DNA of 58,774 bases, from the NCBI GenBank assembly GCA_947084925.1, contig CAMTUJ010000001.1, forward strand, positions 1 to 58,774, in the 5' to 3' direction. A program made the position numbers and the translations under genes. Shown in pieces: positions 42,262-50,591 of the stretch. The notes beneath the pieces are model-generated. The model ran no database searches, was not told where the DNA came from, and was given only the letters and a program-made list of their open reading frames with translations. Positions within the stretch are counted from its first letter, which is position 1. Each line of letters starts with the position of its first letter. The stretch comes from JAGPUQ01 sp947084925. GTDB lineage: Bacteria > Pseudomonadota > Gammaproteobacteria > Pseudomonadales > Porticoccaceae.

Positions 42262-42856
42262 AACGCGCGGCGTACTCGGCGTAGAGGCGCTCGACCTCGG
42301 TGTACTGAAGCTCGTGCTCGGCCAGCCGCTTGCGGGCCTGTTCCAGCTTCTGATTCAGACCTTTCAGCTCTTCGAGGAGCTTGGCGGGCACCGGTTTGCC
42401 GCCGCGCTGCGCGTCGGCAGCACTGTCCTCGGTTGCCATGCGCCGACGCTCGAGCTCCTCGACACGCACTTTGTCGGTGCCGATTTCACGCTCAACCTCC
42501 TGCAGCCGCCGCGTCTTCACTACGTCGATATCAGCCACCGTGCTGTAGCTGCTCAGCAGATAGCGGTCAATTTTTTCCTGGTGTTTGGTTCGAACCGGCG
42601 CTGGTTTGGCGGCGCTTCCCGGCGCCGCTTCCTTGCCGCCGGCGGCGACGGTCTCCACAACCCGGCCGTCCGGGCCCAGAATTTCATAGCCGCTCTGGGC
42701 GGCATTCGCCGGCACCGTGTGGTCGATCACCAGCACGCCCTGAGCGTTTCGATAGCGGTACAGATTGGCCGCATCGGCCGGGAGTACCGCGAGCAGCCAC
42801 AGGCCGAGCAGCGCCCCCGCCGCCGTGCGACCCGCCAGGAGTTGTCGCTGGTTCAC
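42164..42856 (-). CDS. DUF4124 domain exported protein with coiled coil
   Basis: This is a 230-residue periplasmic protein. A signal peptide (about 1-29, ending ADA) is followed by a DUF4124 domain (NLYRYRNAQGVLVIDHTVP). A charged coiled-coil region comes next (about 90-205, with KTRRLQEVEREIGTDKVR and LNQKLEQARKRLAEHELQY), ending in an Ala/Pro/Thr-rich tail. GTG 42856 has GAGGAG about 9 bp upstream. The 3' end runs 98 bp into the convergent slmA coding sequence. Function unknown. Confidence 0.87.
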   Translation of the reverse strand: MNQRQLLAGRTAAGALLGLWLLAVLPADAANLYRYRNAQGVLVIDHTVPANAAQSGYEILGPDGRVVETVAAGGKEAAPGSAAKPAPVRTKHQEKIDRYLLSSYSTVADIDVVKTRRLQEVEREIGTDKVRVEELERRRMATEDSAADAQRGGKPVPAKLLEELKGLNQKLEQARKRLAEHELQYTEVERLYAEYAARFTELKGTPSATTAAPAQTAPAAAPATAPASAP

Positions 42857-42880
42857 TGTCTTGATCTCCTCAATCAGTGG

Positions 42881-43516
42881 TCAAACGCCATAAACACGGC
42901 GGTAATCACGTACCATCGCCACCCGCGCCGGCACAGCGGTATCGAGATATTCAATGATGTGATCGATATCGATGATGCTCATCACAGGTACACCCAGCTC
43001 CCGCGCCACTTCCTGGGTCGCCGAGCAGGCGCCCTGACCACGCTCCCGCCGATCCAGGCCCAGCACCACGCCGGTCAGGGTTGCGCCGGCGCTTCGGAGC
43101 GTGGCCGCGGCGTCGCGGATCGCGGTCCCGGCCGTGATGACATCGTCGACGATGAGGGCGCGCCCCGCGGCCGGAGCACCCACCAGCATCCCGCCTTCGC
43201 CGTGGTCCTTCGCCTCCTTGCGGTTGAAGCACCAGGGCGTCTCGCGGTCGTGATGCCGCGCCAACGCCATCGCGGTCGCGACGGCCAGCGGGATGCCCTT
43301 GTAGGCGGGCCCGAACAGAAAATCGAACGGTATGCCGGAGGCCACCACCGCGTGGGCGTAGCAGTCACCCACGACATTCAGGCTCGCGCCGTCGCAGAAG
43401 CGCCCGGCATTGAAAAAATACGGACTCATCCGTCCCGACTTGAGCTTGAATTCGCCAAACAGCAGCGCCTCGCGCGATACTGCGAGGTCGATGAAGTCGC
43501 GTTGATATGCCAGCAT
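42881..43516 (-). CDS. pyrE: Orotate phosphoribosyltransferase
   Basis: This 211-residue enzyme joins orotate to PRPP in pyrimidine synthesis. Motifs are FGEFKLKSGRMSPYFFNAG, FGPAYKGIPLA, FNRKEAKDHGEGG (catalytic flexible loop) and the PRPP-binding ALIVDDVITAGTAIRD. AGGAG lies 6-7 bp before ATG 43516. It diverges from crc, as in Pseudomonas. Confidence 0.97.
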   Translation of the reverse strand: MLAYQRDFIDLAVSREALLFGEFKLKSGRMSPYFFNAGRFCDGASLNVVGDCYAHAVVASGIPFDFLFGPAYKGIPLAVATAMALARHHDRETPWCFNRKEAKDHGEGGMLVGAPAAGRALIVDDVITAGTAIRDAAATLRSAGATLTGVVLGLDRRERGQGACSATQEVARELGVPVMSIIDIDHIIEYLDTAVPARVAMVRDYRRVYGV

Positions 43517-43612
43517 GCGGTACTCCTGGATCGTGCACGCAACGACGTTCGTATTATGCCGTCCGGCGAAAGCGCCGGGTTATGATACAGGCCAACACCA
43601 CAAGGGGCGATC

Positions 43613-44386
43613 ATGAGGGTTATCAGCTTATCCTGCGACGGCATTTTCCAGGCCGCCGCGCGCGGCCTGTTCGAGTGGCTGGCCGGACAGGACGCCGAAC
43701 TGATCTGTTTGCAGGATCTGCGGGCGCGCATTCCGGAAATGGAAGACCGGCCCGAATTCCAGCTCGATGGCTACAGTGCCTACTATCTCGATGCATCCGA
43801 TCCACTGCGCGACGGCGTGGCGATCTACACCCGCGCGGTTCCCAAAGCCCTGATCTACGGGTTCGGACTGTTCAGCGGCGACGATACCGACGGCCGCTAC
43901 CTGCAGGCCGACTTTGAAAACCTGAGCGTGATTTCCCTGCTCGCGCCCCAGGGGGCGGAACCCGCCCAGCAGGAAGCCAAAACCCGGTTTTTTACCAGCC
44001 TGCTCGCCCATATGGACAAAATCACCCGCAAGCGCCGGCGCTACATCTACTGCGGCAACTGGGGTATCGCGGCGACGGCGGTGGATATCGAGAACGCGGC
44101 CACCTACGCGAATGCACCGGGTTTTTTGCCGGAAGACCGGCAGTGGTGGCGCCAGGTTCAGGAGCAGGTCGGCTACGCCGACGCCTTCCGCGTCGCCAAC
44201 ACCGATGGCGACGAATTCAGTTGGTGGCCATCGGGCACCCTGGGCAAGGGCGACGGCTGGCGCACGGATACCCAGCTGGTGTCACGGGACTTGGTCCGCG
44301 CCGTGGAATACGCGGCGATCTACAAGTCCAAAGCGTTTTCCAGTCACGCGCCGGTGATCGTCGATTACGACATCATGGACATGTGA
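43613..44386 (+). CDS. crc: Crc-like protein (exonuclease III family, catalytically inactive)
   Basis: This 257-residue protein of the exonuclease III/AP endonuclease fold resembles Crc, which acts with Hfq in catabolite repression of translation in pseudomonads. Matching parts are MRVISLSCDGIFQAA, AELICLQDLRA, GRYLQADFENLSVISLL, RRYIYCGNWGIA and SHAPVIVDYD. Catalytic residues of ExoIII are lost: the Asn of the first motif is Cys, the catalytic Glu is Asp in CLQD, and GDxN has become CGNW. The crc/pyrE arrangement supports the call. In this organism it could restrain expression of the benzoate genes, which is inference. Confidence 0.9.
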   Translation: MRVISLSCDGIFQAAARGLFEWLAGQDAELICLQDLRARIPEMEDRPEFQLDGYSAYYLDASDPLRDGVAIYTRAVPKALIYGFGLFSGDDTDGRYLQADFENLSVISLLAPQGAEPAQQEAKTRFFTSLLAHMDKITRKRRRYIYCGNWGIAATAVDIENAATYANAPGFLPEDRQWWRQVQEQVGYADAFRVANTDGDEFSWWPSGTLGKGDGWRTDTQLVSRDLVRAVEYAAIYKSKAFSSHAPVIVDYDIMDM

Positions 44387-44450
44387 CCGGTGGCGGCGGT
44401 ATTCCTCCGCCGCCGCCCATCCGCGCAAGGCAAGGGTTATTGGCGCGGAA

Positions 44451-45170
44451 TCATTGTGCCAGCGCCATCTGCTGGACGCGCACCAGATCGGCAATACCCC
44501 GTTGCGCGAGCGCCAGCATGGCGTTGAGATCGTCCGCCGAAAACGGCGCGGCCTCCGCCGTACCCTGCACTTCGACAAAGCCGCCGGGTGCCGTCATCAC
44601 CACATTGAGATCGGTTTCGGCACTGGAATCCTCGGCATAGTCGAGATCGAGCACGGCCTCCCCCTGATACATGCCGACCGACACCGACGCCACCAGGTAC
44701 AGCAGCGGGTCATCGACGATGCGCTTGCGACGCTGGAGATAGCGAATCGCATCCACCAGGGCCACGCAGGCGCCGGTGATCGCCGCCGTGCGGGTGCCGC
44801 CGTCGGCCTGGATCACGTCGCAATCGATGGTGATGGTGTTTTCACCCAATTTTTTCATATCGATGGCCGCGCGCAGCGAGCGCCCGATCAGGCGCTGAAT
44901 TTCCTGGGTACGGCCGCCCTGACCGCCACGCGCCGCCTCCCGCCCCATGCGCGAATTGGTCGAGCGCGGCAGCATGCCGTATTCGGCCGTTACCCAGCCC
45001 TGGTTCTTGCCGCGTAAAAAGCGCGGCACGCCTGGCTCGACGCTGGCCGTGCAGATCACCCGGGTGTCGCCGAACGACACCAGCACCGAACCTTCGGCAT
45101 GCTTGGTGAATTCGCGCTGTATTTTCACCGGACGCAATTGTTCGGGGCGGCGACCGCTGGGTCTGGCCAT
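44451..45170 (-). CDS. rph: Ribonuclease PH
   Basis: This 239-residue phosphorolytic 3'-5' exoribonuclease trims tRNA 3' ends. Family motifs are MARPSGRRPEQLRPVKI, GDTRVICTASVEPGVPRFL, the RGGQGGRTQEIQRLIGRSLR segment, ITIDCDVIQADGGTRTAAI and the C-terminal VQGTAEAAPFSADDLNAML. ATG 45170 gives 239 residues, the same size as E. coli. The frame is intact, unlike E. coli K-12. It is divergent from yicC with 133 bp between. Confidence 0.97.
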   Translation of the reverse strand: MARPSGRRPEQLRPVKIQREFTKHAEGSVLVSFGDTRVICTASVEPGVPRFLRGKNQGWVTAEYGMLPRSTNSRMGREAARGGQGGRTQEIQRLIGRSLRAAIDMKKLGENTITIDCDVIQADGGTRTAAITGACVALVDAIRYLQRRKRIVDDPLLYLVASVSVGMYQGEAVLDLDYAEDSSAETDLNVVMTAPGGFVEVQGTAEAAPFSADDLNAMLALAQRGIADLVRVQQMALAQ

Positions 45171-45303
45171 GGCATATCCTCGGTTGGAGCGCGGCTGATG
45201 AGTCCGCATCGCAGAATGGAGCGCCATTGTAGAGGAAGTGCCGGAGCGACCCGCCCATTTGCTAAGATGGCCGCTTCGTTCCGCAGCCCACAGTGCCAGC
45301 CCC

Positions 45304-46167
45304 ATGCCCAGCAGCATGACCGCCTTCGCCCGCGCCACCGGCCAGGTTCCGGGCGGCGCACTGACCTGGGAGCTGCGCTCGGTCAACCACCGCTTTCTGG
45401 AACCGCATTTCCGGCTTCCGGACGCCCTGCGGGAACTTGAAATGCCGCTGCGCGACATCCTGCGCGAACGCCTGCCGCGCGGCAAAATCGACGCCACGCT
45501 CACCCTCACCGAGACCGCCGAAGACGCCCGGATCGCCATCGACGAACATCGTGTCAACGCCTATGTCGGCGCCTGTGCGCAGATCGCCGCCCTGCTGCCG
45601 CACAGCACGCCGGCCTCGCCGCTCGACCTGCTGCGCATGCCCGGTGTGGTGCGGGTGGTCGCCCCGGATCGGGAAGTGCTCGTGCGCGCGGCCACCGATT
45701 TGTTTCAGCAGGCGCTCACCGAACTCGCCGCCGCCAGACGGCGCGAAGGCGAACAACTCGCCACGTTGATCCGCGACCGCCTCGATCGCATTGACCAAGA
45801 AGTCGAAAAAATGCGCGCGCTGTTGCCGGAATTGCTCGCGGCGCAGCGCGCGAAGCTGCGCGCCCGCCTCGCTGAACTGGTCGCACAGATCGACTCCGAT
45901 CGCCTCGAACAGGAGCTGGCCCATCTCGCGCAACGCGCCGACGTCGATGAGGAGCTGGATCGCCTGGCAACCCACAGCGGCGAATTCCGCCGCGCCCTGG
46001 CGACATCCGGAGCTGTCGGCCGGCGCCTCGATTTCCTGTCCCAGGAGCTGAACCGGGAGGCCAATACGCTGGGCTCCAAGTCCATCAGCACCACGACCAC
46101 CCAGGCCGCCGTGGAGATGAAAGTACTGATCGAACAGATCCGCGAACAGGTGCAAAATCTCGAATGA
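45304..46167 (+). CDS. yicC: YicC family endoribonuclease
   Basis: This 287-residue protein matches YicC over its full length. It has MTAFARATGQV, LTWELRSVNHRFLEPHFRL, the HVDEELDRLATHSGEFR-like ADVDEELDRLATHSGEF, and the C-terminal RRLDFLSQELNREANTLGSK. YicC-type proteins have recently been described as endoribonucleases. ATG 45304 is chosen; ATG 45316 is possible. Located between rph and gmk as in most gammaproteobacteria. Confidence 0.94.
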   Translation: MPSSMTAFARATGQVPGGALTWELRSVNHRFLEPHFRLPDALRELEMPLRDILRERLPRGKIDATLTLTETAEDARIAIDEHRVNAYVGACAQIAALLPHSTPASPLDLLRMPGVVRVVAPDREVLVRAATDLFQQALTELAAARRREGEQLATLIRDRLDRIDQEVEKMRALLPELLAAQRAKLRARLAELVAQIDSDRLEQELAHLAQRADVDEELDRLATHSGEFRRALATSGAVGRRLDFLSQELNREANTLGSKSISTTTTQAAVEMKVLIEQIREQVQNLE

Positions 46168-46221
46168 GGTGCGCCGTGCGACAACCCCAACCCCATCTCA
46201 AACCGACGCAGGAGTGGTGAC

Positions 46222-46839
46222 ATGACCCACAGGGGGACACTTTTCACCGTATCCGCGCCTTCGGGCGCCGGCAAAACCAGCCTGCTCGCGGAGCTGGTCA
46301 ACCGGTTGCCGGATATCCGGGTCTCGGTTTCCCACACCACGCGCGCCATGCGTCCCGGCGAGCGGAATGGCATCGACTACCATTTCGTGACCGAGCCGGA
46401 ATTCATCGCCATGCTCGAACGCGCCGAGTTTCTTGAACACGCCCGCGTGTTCGGCAACCTCTACGGCACCTCGCAGCACTGGGTCGAGGAGCAACTGAAC
46501 AGCGGCACCGATGTGGTGCTGGAGATCGACTGGCAGGGAGCGATCCAGGTACGCCGACTGCTGCCCGACTGCGTACGCGTGTTCATTTTGCCGCCTTCCA
46601 TCGACACCCTGATGACCCGGCTGACCGGCCGCCGCCAGGACCAGCCGGAAGTGATCCAGCAGCGCCTCGCCCAGGCGCGCGAGGAAATTTCGCACTATGT
46701 CGAAGCCGATTACCTGATCGTCAACGACCAGTTCGATACCGCCCTCGATGAACTGCTGGCGGTGGTAAAAAGCCAGCGCCTCACCCTCGCCGCCCAGGAA
46801 CGGCGCTTTCAGGCGCTGCTCGAGTCGCTGCTGTCCTGA
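46222..46839 (+). CDS. gmk: Guanylate kinase
   Basis: This 205-residue enzyme phosphorylates GMP to GDP. P-loop SAPSGAGKTSLLAELV (about 10-25), the GMP-binding SVSHTTRAMRPGE and GIDYHFV, and the lid region TRLTGRRQDQPEVIQQRL are present. AGGAG lies about 8 bp upstream of ATG 46222. Followed by rpoZ (70 bp). Confidence 0.97.
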   Translation: MTHRGTLFTVSAPSGAGKTSLLAELVNRLPDIRVSVSHTTRAMRPGERNGIDYHFVTEPEFIAMLERAEFLEHARVFGNLYGTSQHWVEEQLNSGTDVVLEIDWQGAIQVRRLLPDCVRVFILPPSIDTLMTRLTGRRQDQPEVIQQRLAQAREEISHYVEADYLIVNDQFDTALDELLAVVKSQRLTLAAQERRFQALLESLLS

Positions 46840-46909
46840 GCCGGGTTTTGCGGTAAACTCGCAGACCGCCGTCCGAATGGCGTGTCACTGTCCACAACCG
46901 AGGCGAAAC

Positions 46910-47209
46910 ATGGCCCGTATTACCGTCGAAGACTGCCTGGAAAACGTTTATAACCGCTTTGAGCTGGTGATGATTGCCGGCAAGCGCGCGCGCCAGCTCG
47001 CCACCGGCGGCAAAGAGCCCCTGGTGCCCTGGGAAAACGACAAGCCGACGGTGGTCGCATTGCGGGAGATCGCGGCGGGCCTGATCGACCGCAGCATTCT
47101 CGACGAAGTTGAAGAAGTTGAAGACTTCCTTTCGCTTGACCTCTCGCGGGTCACGGAGCTACCGGCCTATGTCTTCGAGGACGACGCAACACTGGCCGGC
47201 GACGACTGA
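46910..47209 (+). CDS. rpoZ: RNA polymerase omega subunit
   Basis: This 99-residue protein opens MARITVEDCLENVYNRFELV, with the ARQLATGGKEPLV segment, the complete omega domain. A somewhat long acidic C-terminal tail (residues 65-99) follows. In E. coli omega forms part of ppGpp site 1. It is directly upstream of spoT, with 16 bp between. Confidence 0.97.
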   Translation: MARITVEDCLENVYNRFELVMIAGKRARQLATGGKEPLVPWENDKPTVVALREIAAGLIDRSILDEVEEVEDFLSLDLSRVTELPAYVFEDDATLAGDD

Positions 47210-47225
47210 CCCGGAGGGGGCGTGC

Positions 47226-49334
47226 TTGGCGGCGGTCAGTTCGCTTGAGCGAAAACTGTCCACTTACCTGCCCGCCTCGCAAGTTCGGCGCGTACTGCGC
47301 GCCTATGATTACGCGAAGGTCGGCCACGAAGGCCAGCTCCGGCAGAGCGGTGAGCCCTACATTTCGCACCCGCTTGCGGTCACTCACATCCTTGCCGACA
47401 TGCACATGGACAGCGAAGGCCTCATGGCCGCGCTGCTCCACGATGTCATTGAAGACACCAAAGTCACCCGCCCCCAGCTCAACCGCCGCTTCGGCAAGAC
47501 CGTCTCCGACCTGGTAGACGGGGTCAGCAAACTCACCGAAATCGAATTTTCTTCGCGCGCCGAACAGCAAGCCGAAAACTTCCAGAAAATGGCGCTCGCC
47601 ATGTCACGCGACATTCGCGTGGTACTGGTGAAGCTCGCCGACCGGCTGCACAACATGCGCACCCTGGGTGTGCTGCCGCCGGAGAAACGGCGCCGCGTCG
47701 CCCGCGAAACCCTGGATATCTACTCACCCCTGGCCCAACGGCTGGGCATGAACGACATGCGGGTCGAATTCGAGGAACTGGGCTTCGCGGCGCTGCACCC
47801 CCTGCGCCATCGCCGCATTCGCGAGGCATTGCGCAACGCGCGCGGCCGTCGCCTCGGGGTGGTGGCGGAAATCCAGGAAGCGCTCGAAAACCGGCTGCGG
47901 AGCGAAGGCATTGTGGCCAGCGTAACCGGGCGCGAGAAACATCTCTGGAGCATCTACCAGAAGATGAAGCTCAAGAAGCGCTCGTTCAAGTCGCTGATGG
48001 ACGTGTTCGCGTTCCGCATCGTGGTGGATTCGGTGGACGCCTGCTACCGGGTGCTGGGTGTCGTCCACAACCTGTACAAACCCGTCACCGGCGAGTTCAA
48101 GGACTACATCGCCATTCCCAAGGCCAACGGCTATCAGTCCCTGCACACGGTACTGGTGGGCATGCACGGCGTGCCCATCGAAGTGCAGATCCGCACCCGC
48201 GAAATGGACGACCTCGCCAACTACGGCATCGCGTCGCACTGGTTTTACAAACGCGGACCGGGGCCGGCGGCCGGCAACCAGAGCCGCGCCAACCGCTGGG
48301 TCAAGAGCCTGCTGGAGTTGCAGCGCCAGGCCGGCAATTCGCTGGAGTTCATCGAACACGTCAAGACCGACCTGTTCCCCGACGAAGTCTATGTCTTCAC
48401 GCCCAACGGCAAGATCATCGAGCTCCCGAGCGGCGCCACGCCGGTGGATTTCGCCTACGCCGTCCATACCCATGTCGGCGACACCTGCGTCGGCTGCGAG
48501 ATCAACGGTCAGTTGAGCCCCCTGTCGCAGGCGCTGGTGAGCGGCCAGCGCGTGCGCATCGTCGGCGCACCGGGCGCGCAACCGAATCCGTCCTGGCTGG
48601 ATTTCGTGGTCACCGCGAAAGCCCGCAGCGCGATCCGCCATTTTCTCAAGCACCAGCAGCATGACGAATCGGTCGAGCTGGGCAAACGGTTGCTCGATCA
48701 GGCACTGTCCCGCTTCGGCACCGGCTACCAGCAGATCCGCAAATCCCAGATCCGGCATCTGCTCAAGGAAACCGGCGCCAAAACGTTTGAGACCGTGTTG
48801 CAGCAGATCGGTATCGGCAGCCGCGTGGCCTACGCGGTGGCGAACATCCTGATTCCGGTGGCGGACCGCGGCAAGGTCGCGCCCAACCTCGACTCGCCCA
48901 TCCTGATCGACAACAGCCAGGGTCTGGTCATCAGCTTCGCGCGCTGCTGTTACCCGCTGCCCGGCGACCCCATTCTGGGCCACATCAGCCCGGGCCGCGG
49001 CCTGGTGATCCACCGCGACTCGTGCAAAAACCTGATCGGCATTCGCGACAGTCGGGAAAAATCCCTGCCCCTGCAATGGTCGCCCACCGTCAAGGGTGAA
49101 TTTCCCGTGGAGCTGAAGCTGGTCGTGGCGTCCGAGCGCGGTATCATCGCCACGCTGGCGAGCCGGATTGCCGAGCAGGACGCCACCATCCAGCGCATCA
49201 ACGTGGGTGATCGGGACGCCGCCAGCATGGTCAACATCGTGCTCGCCGCGCGCAGCCGCGTTCACCTCGCCAACATCATGCGGCGCATCCGGACGCTCAA
49301 ACCCGTGCGCTCGGTGCAGCGCGTCAAAAACTGA
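47226..49334 (+). CDS. spoT: Bifunctional (p)ppGpp synthetase/hydrolase SpoT
   Basis: This 702-residue stringent-response enzyme is the same size as E. coli SpoT. The HD hydrolase domain has LLHDVIEDT (about 69-77). The synthetase domain has FAFRIVVDSVDACYRVLG and AIPKANGYQSLHTVL. It is followed by a TGS domain (VYVFTPNGKIIELPSG, about 388) and a C-terminal ACT domain (from about 628). No ATG fits: the TTG at 47226 has GGAGG 8 bp upstream and leads straight into the conserved SSLERKLSTYLP. Longer frames from 47109 or 47169 would overlap rpoZ. Confidence 0.95.
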   Translation: MAAVSSLERKLSTYLPASQVRRVLRAYDYAKVGHEGQLRQSGEPYISHPLAVTHILADMHMDSEGLMAALLHDVIEDTKVTRPQLNRRFGKTVSDLVDGVSKLTEIEFSSRAEQQAENFQKMALAMSRDIRVVLVKLADRLHNMRTLGVLPPEKRRRVARETLDIYSPLAQRLGMNDMRVEFEELGFAALHPLRHRRIREALRNARGRRLGVVAEIQEALENRLRSEGIVASVTGREKHLWSIYQKMKLKKRSFKSLMDVFAFRIVVDSVDACYRVLGVVHNLYKPVTGEFKDYIAIPKANGYQSLHTVLVGMHGVPIEVQIRTREMDDLANYGIASHWFYKRGPGPAAGNQSRANRWVKSLLELQRQAGNSLEFIEHVKTDLFPDEVYVFTPNGKIIELPSGATPVDFAYAVHTHVGDTCVGCEINGQLSPLSQALVSGQRVRIVGAPGAQPNPSWLDFVVTAKARSAIRHFLKHQQHDESVELGKRLLDQALSRFGTGYQQIRKSQIRHLLKETGAKTFETVLQQIGIGSRVAYAVANILIPVADRGKVAPNLDSPILIDNSQGLVISFARCCYPLPGDPILGHISPGRGLVIHRDSCKNLIGIRDSREKSLPLQWSPTVKGEFPVELKLVVASERGIIATLASRIAEQDATIQRINVGDRDAASMVNIVLAARSRVHLANIMRRIRTLKPVRSVQRVKN

Positions 49335-49349
49335 AATCCGAGGAGCATC

Positions 49350-49733
49350 TTGGCTGAAAAATCCGTCATTCACAGCGACCACGCGCCCGCCGCCATCGGC
49401 ACCTACTCCCAGGCGATCCGCGCCGGCGACACGGTGTATCTTTCGGGACAGATTCCCCTCGACCCGGTCAGCATGCAACTGGTGGACGGTGACATGCGCG
49501 CCCAGATCGCGCGCGTGTTCGACAATCTCGCCGCCGTCTGCGCGGCCGCCGGGGGTTCGCTCGCCGACATCGTCAAGCTGAACATTTTTCTGGTCGATCT
49601 CGGTCACTTCGCCCTCGTCAACGAGGTGATGGCCGGCTATTTCGCGGCGCCCTATCCCGCGCGCGCCGCCGTCGGCGTGGCCGCGCTGCCGCGCGCCGCC
49701 CAGGTGGAAATGGACGCGATCATGGTCCTGTAA
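49350..49733 (+). CDS. ridA: RidA family reactive-intermediate deaminase
   Basis: This 127-residue protein hydrolyses enamine/imine intermediates released by PLP enzymes. Family motifs are GTYSQAIRAGDTVYLSGQI, LVDGDMRAQIARVFDNLAA and the C-terminal PARAAVGVAALPRAAQVEMD. The Arg and Glu of the active site are present. The start is TTG 49350, with GAGGAG about 5 bp upstream. It follows spoT, the usual place. Confidence 0.95.
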   Translation: MAEKSVIHSDHAPAAIGTYSQAIRAGDTVYLSGQIPLDPVSMQLVDGDMRAQIARVFDNLAAVCAAAGGSLADIVKLNIFLVDLGHFALVNEVMAGYFAAPYPARAAVGVAALPRAAQVEMDAIMVL

Positions 49734-49808
49734 CGCGGCGCCAGCTCCGACACGGCTCCGCACACGGCTATCGAAACGCTTGTTTTCAGGCTCCGGAGGA
49801 AAACAGCC

Positions 49809-50480
49809 ATGCAGATCGACATCATCTCCGACGTCGTGTGTCCCTGGTGCTACGTCGGCAAAAAACAGCTCGAGCGCGCGCTCGCCAAGCGCCCGCGACT
49901 GCACGCGGAGATGCGCTGGTTTCCCTACCAGTTGCATCCGCAAGCGCCGGTCGAGGGCTACCCCTACCGCGAAACCATCGAGCGCAAATACGGGCGCCAG
50001 ATGATCGAAGGCATGTTCGCGCGCCTGACCGCGGCGGGAAAAGCCGTCGGTATCGAGTTTCAACTCGATCGCATCGCCCGCGGCGCCAATACGCTGAACG
50101 CGCACCGCGTGATCGAATGGGCCCGCGCGGCGGGTTGCGAGGACGCCATGGTCGAGGCCTTGTTCAAGGCTTATTTCTGTGCCGGCCGGGATGTCGGCGA
50201 TCCGGAAACCCTCGCCGCCATTGCCGGCGAAGTCGGCCTGCCCGGCGCCAACACCCTGGCCAAGCGACTGGCGGGACCGGACGGTCGCACGGAAGTGCTC
50301 GACCGCATGGCTTATTCCCGTGACCAGGGCGTCACCGGCGTGCCTTTCTTCGTCTTCGCCGGCACACTGTCGCTGTCTGGCGCGCAGTCCGAGGAAACCT
50401 TCCTGTATCTGCTCGACCGGGCCGCGGCCCAGGCCGGCGGCGATACCGCCGCGCAGTGCAGCCCCGAGGGTTGCATCTAG
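49809..50480 (+). CDS. DsbA-family (FrnE-like) thiol oxidoreductase
   Basis: This is a 223-residue cytoplasmic thioredoxin-fold protein of the DsbA/FrnE group. The redox motif CPWC lies at the N-terminus (DVVCPWCYVGKKQLERAL, about 9-26). A helical insertion includes RIARGANTLNAHRVIEWA, and the cis-Pro loop is GVTGVPFFVFAGTLSLSGAQ. No signal peptide is seen. GGAGGA precedes ATG 49809. Related proteins are annotated as polyketide or 2-hydroxychromene-2-carboxylate isomerases; the exact substrate is unknown. Confidence 0.92.
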   Translation: MQIDIISDVVCPWCYVGKKQLERALAKRPRLHAEMRWFPYQLHPQAPVEGYPYRETIERKYGRQMIEGMFARLTAAGKAVGIEFQLDRIARGANTLNAHRVIEWARAAGCEDAMVEALFKAYFCAGRDVGDPETLAAIAGEVGLPGANTLAKRLAGPDGRTEVLDRMAYSRDQGVTGVPFFVFAGTLSLSGAQSEETFLYLLDRAAAQAGGDTAAQCSPEGCI

Positions 50481-50591
50481 CGGGCGCCAAGCCCGACCGG
50501 CGCCGCGGCCGACCGCGCGTCCGGCCTATCCATAACATCGTGCGATCACCGCCGCGGGAGCGTCGGCCGCGGTCGCATCACGGGGGTCACC

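Noticed and set aside
47724..50105. A 793-codon open frame antisense to spoT, ridA and the DsbA-like gene
   Set aside because: Shadow frame; the composition is Asp/His/Gly-rich without domains.
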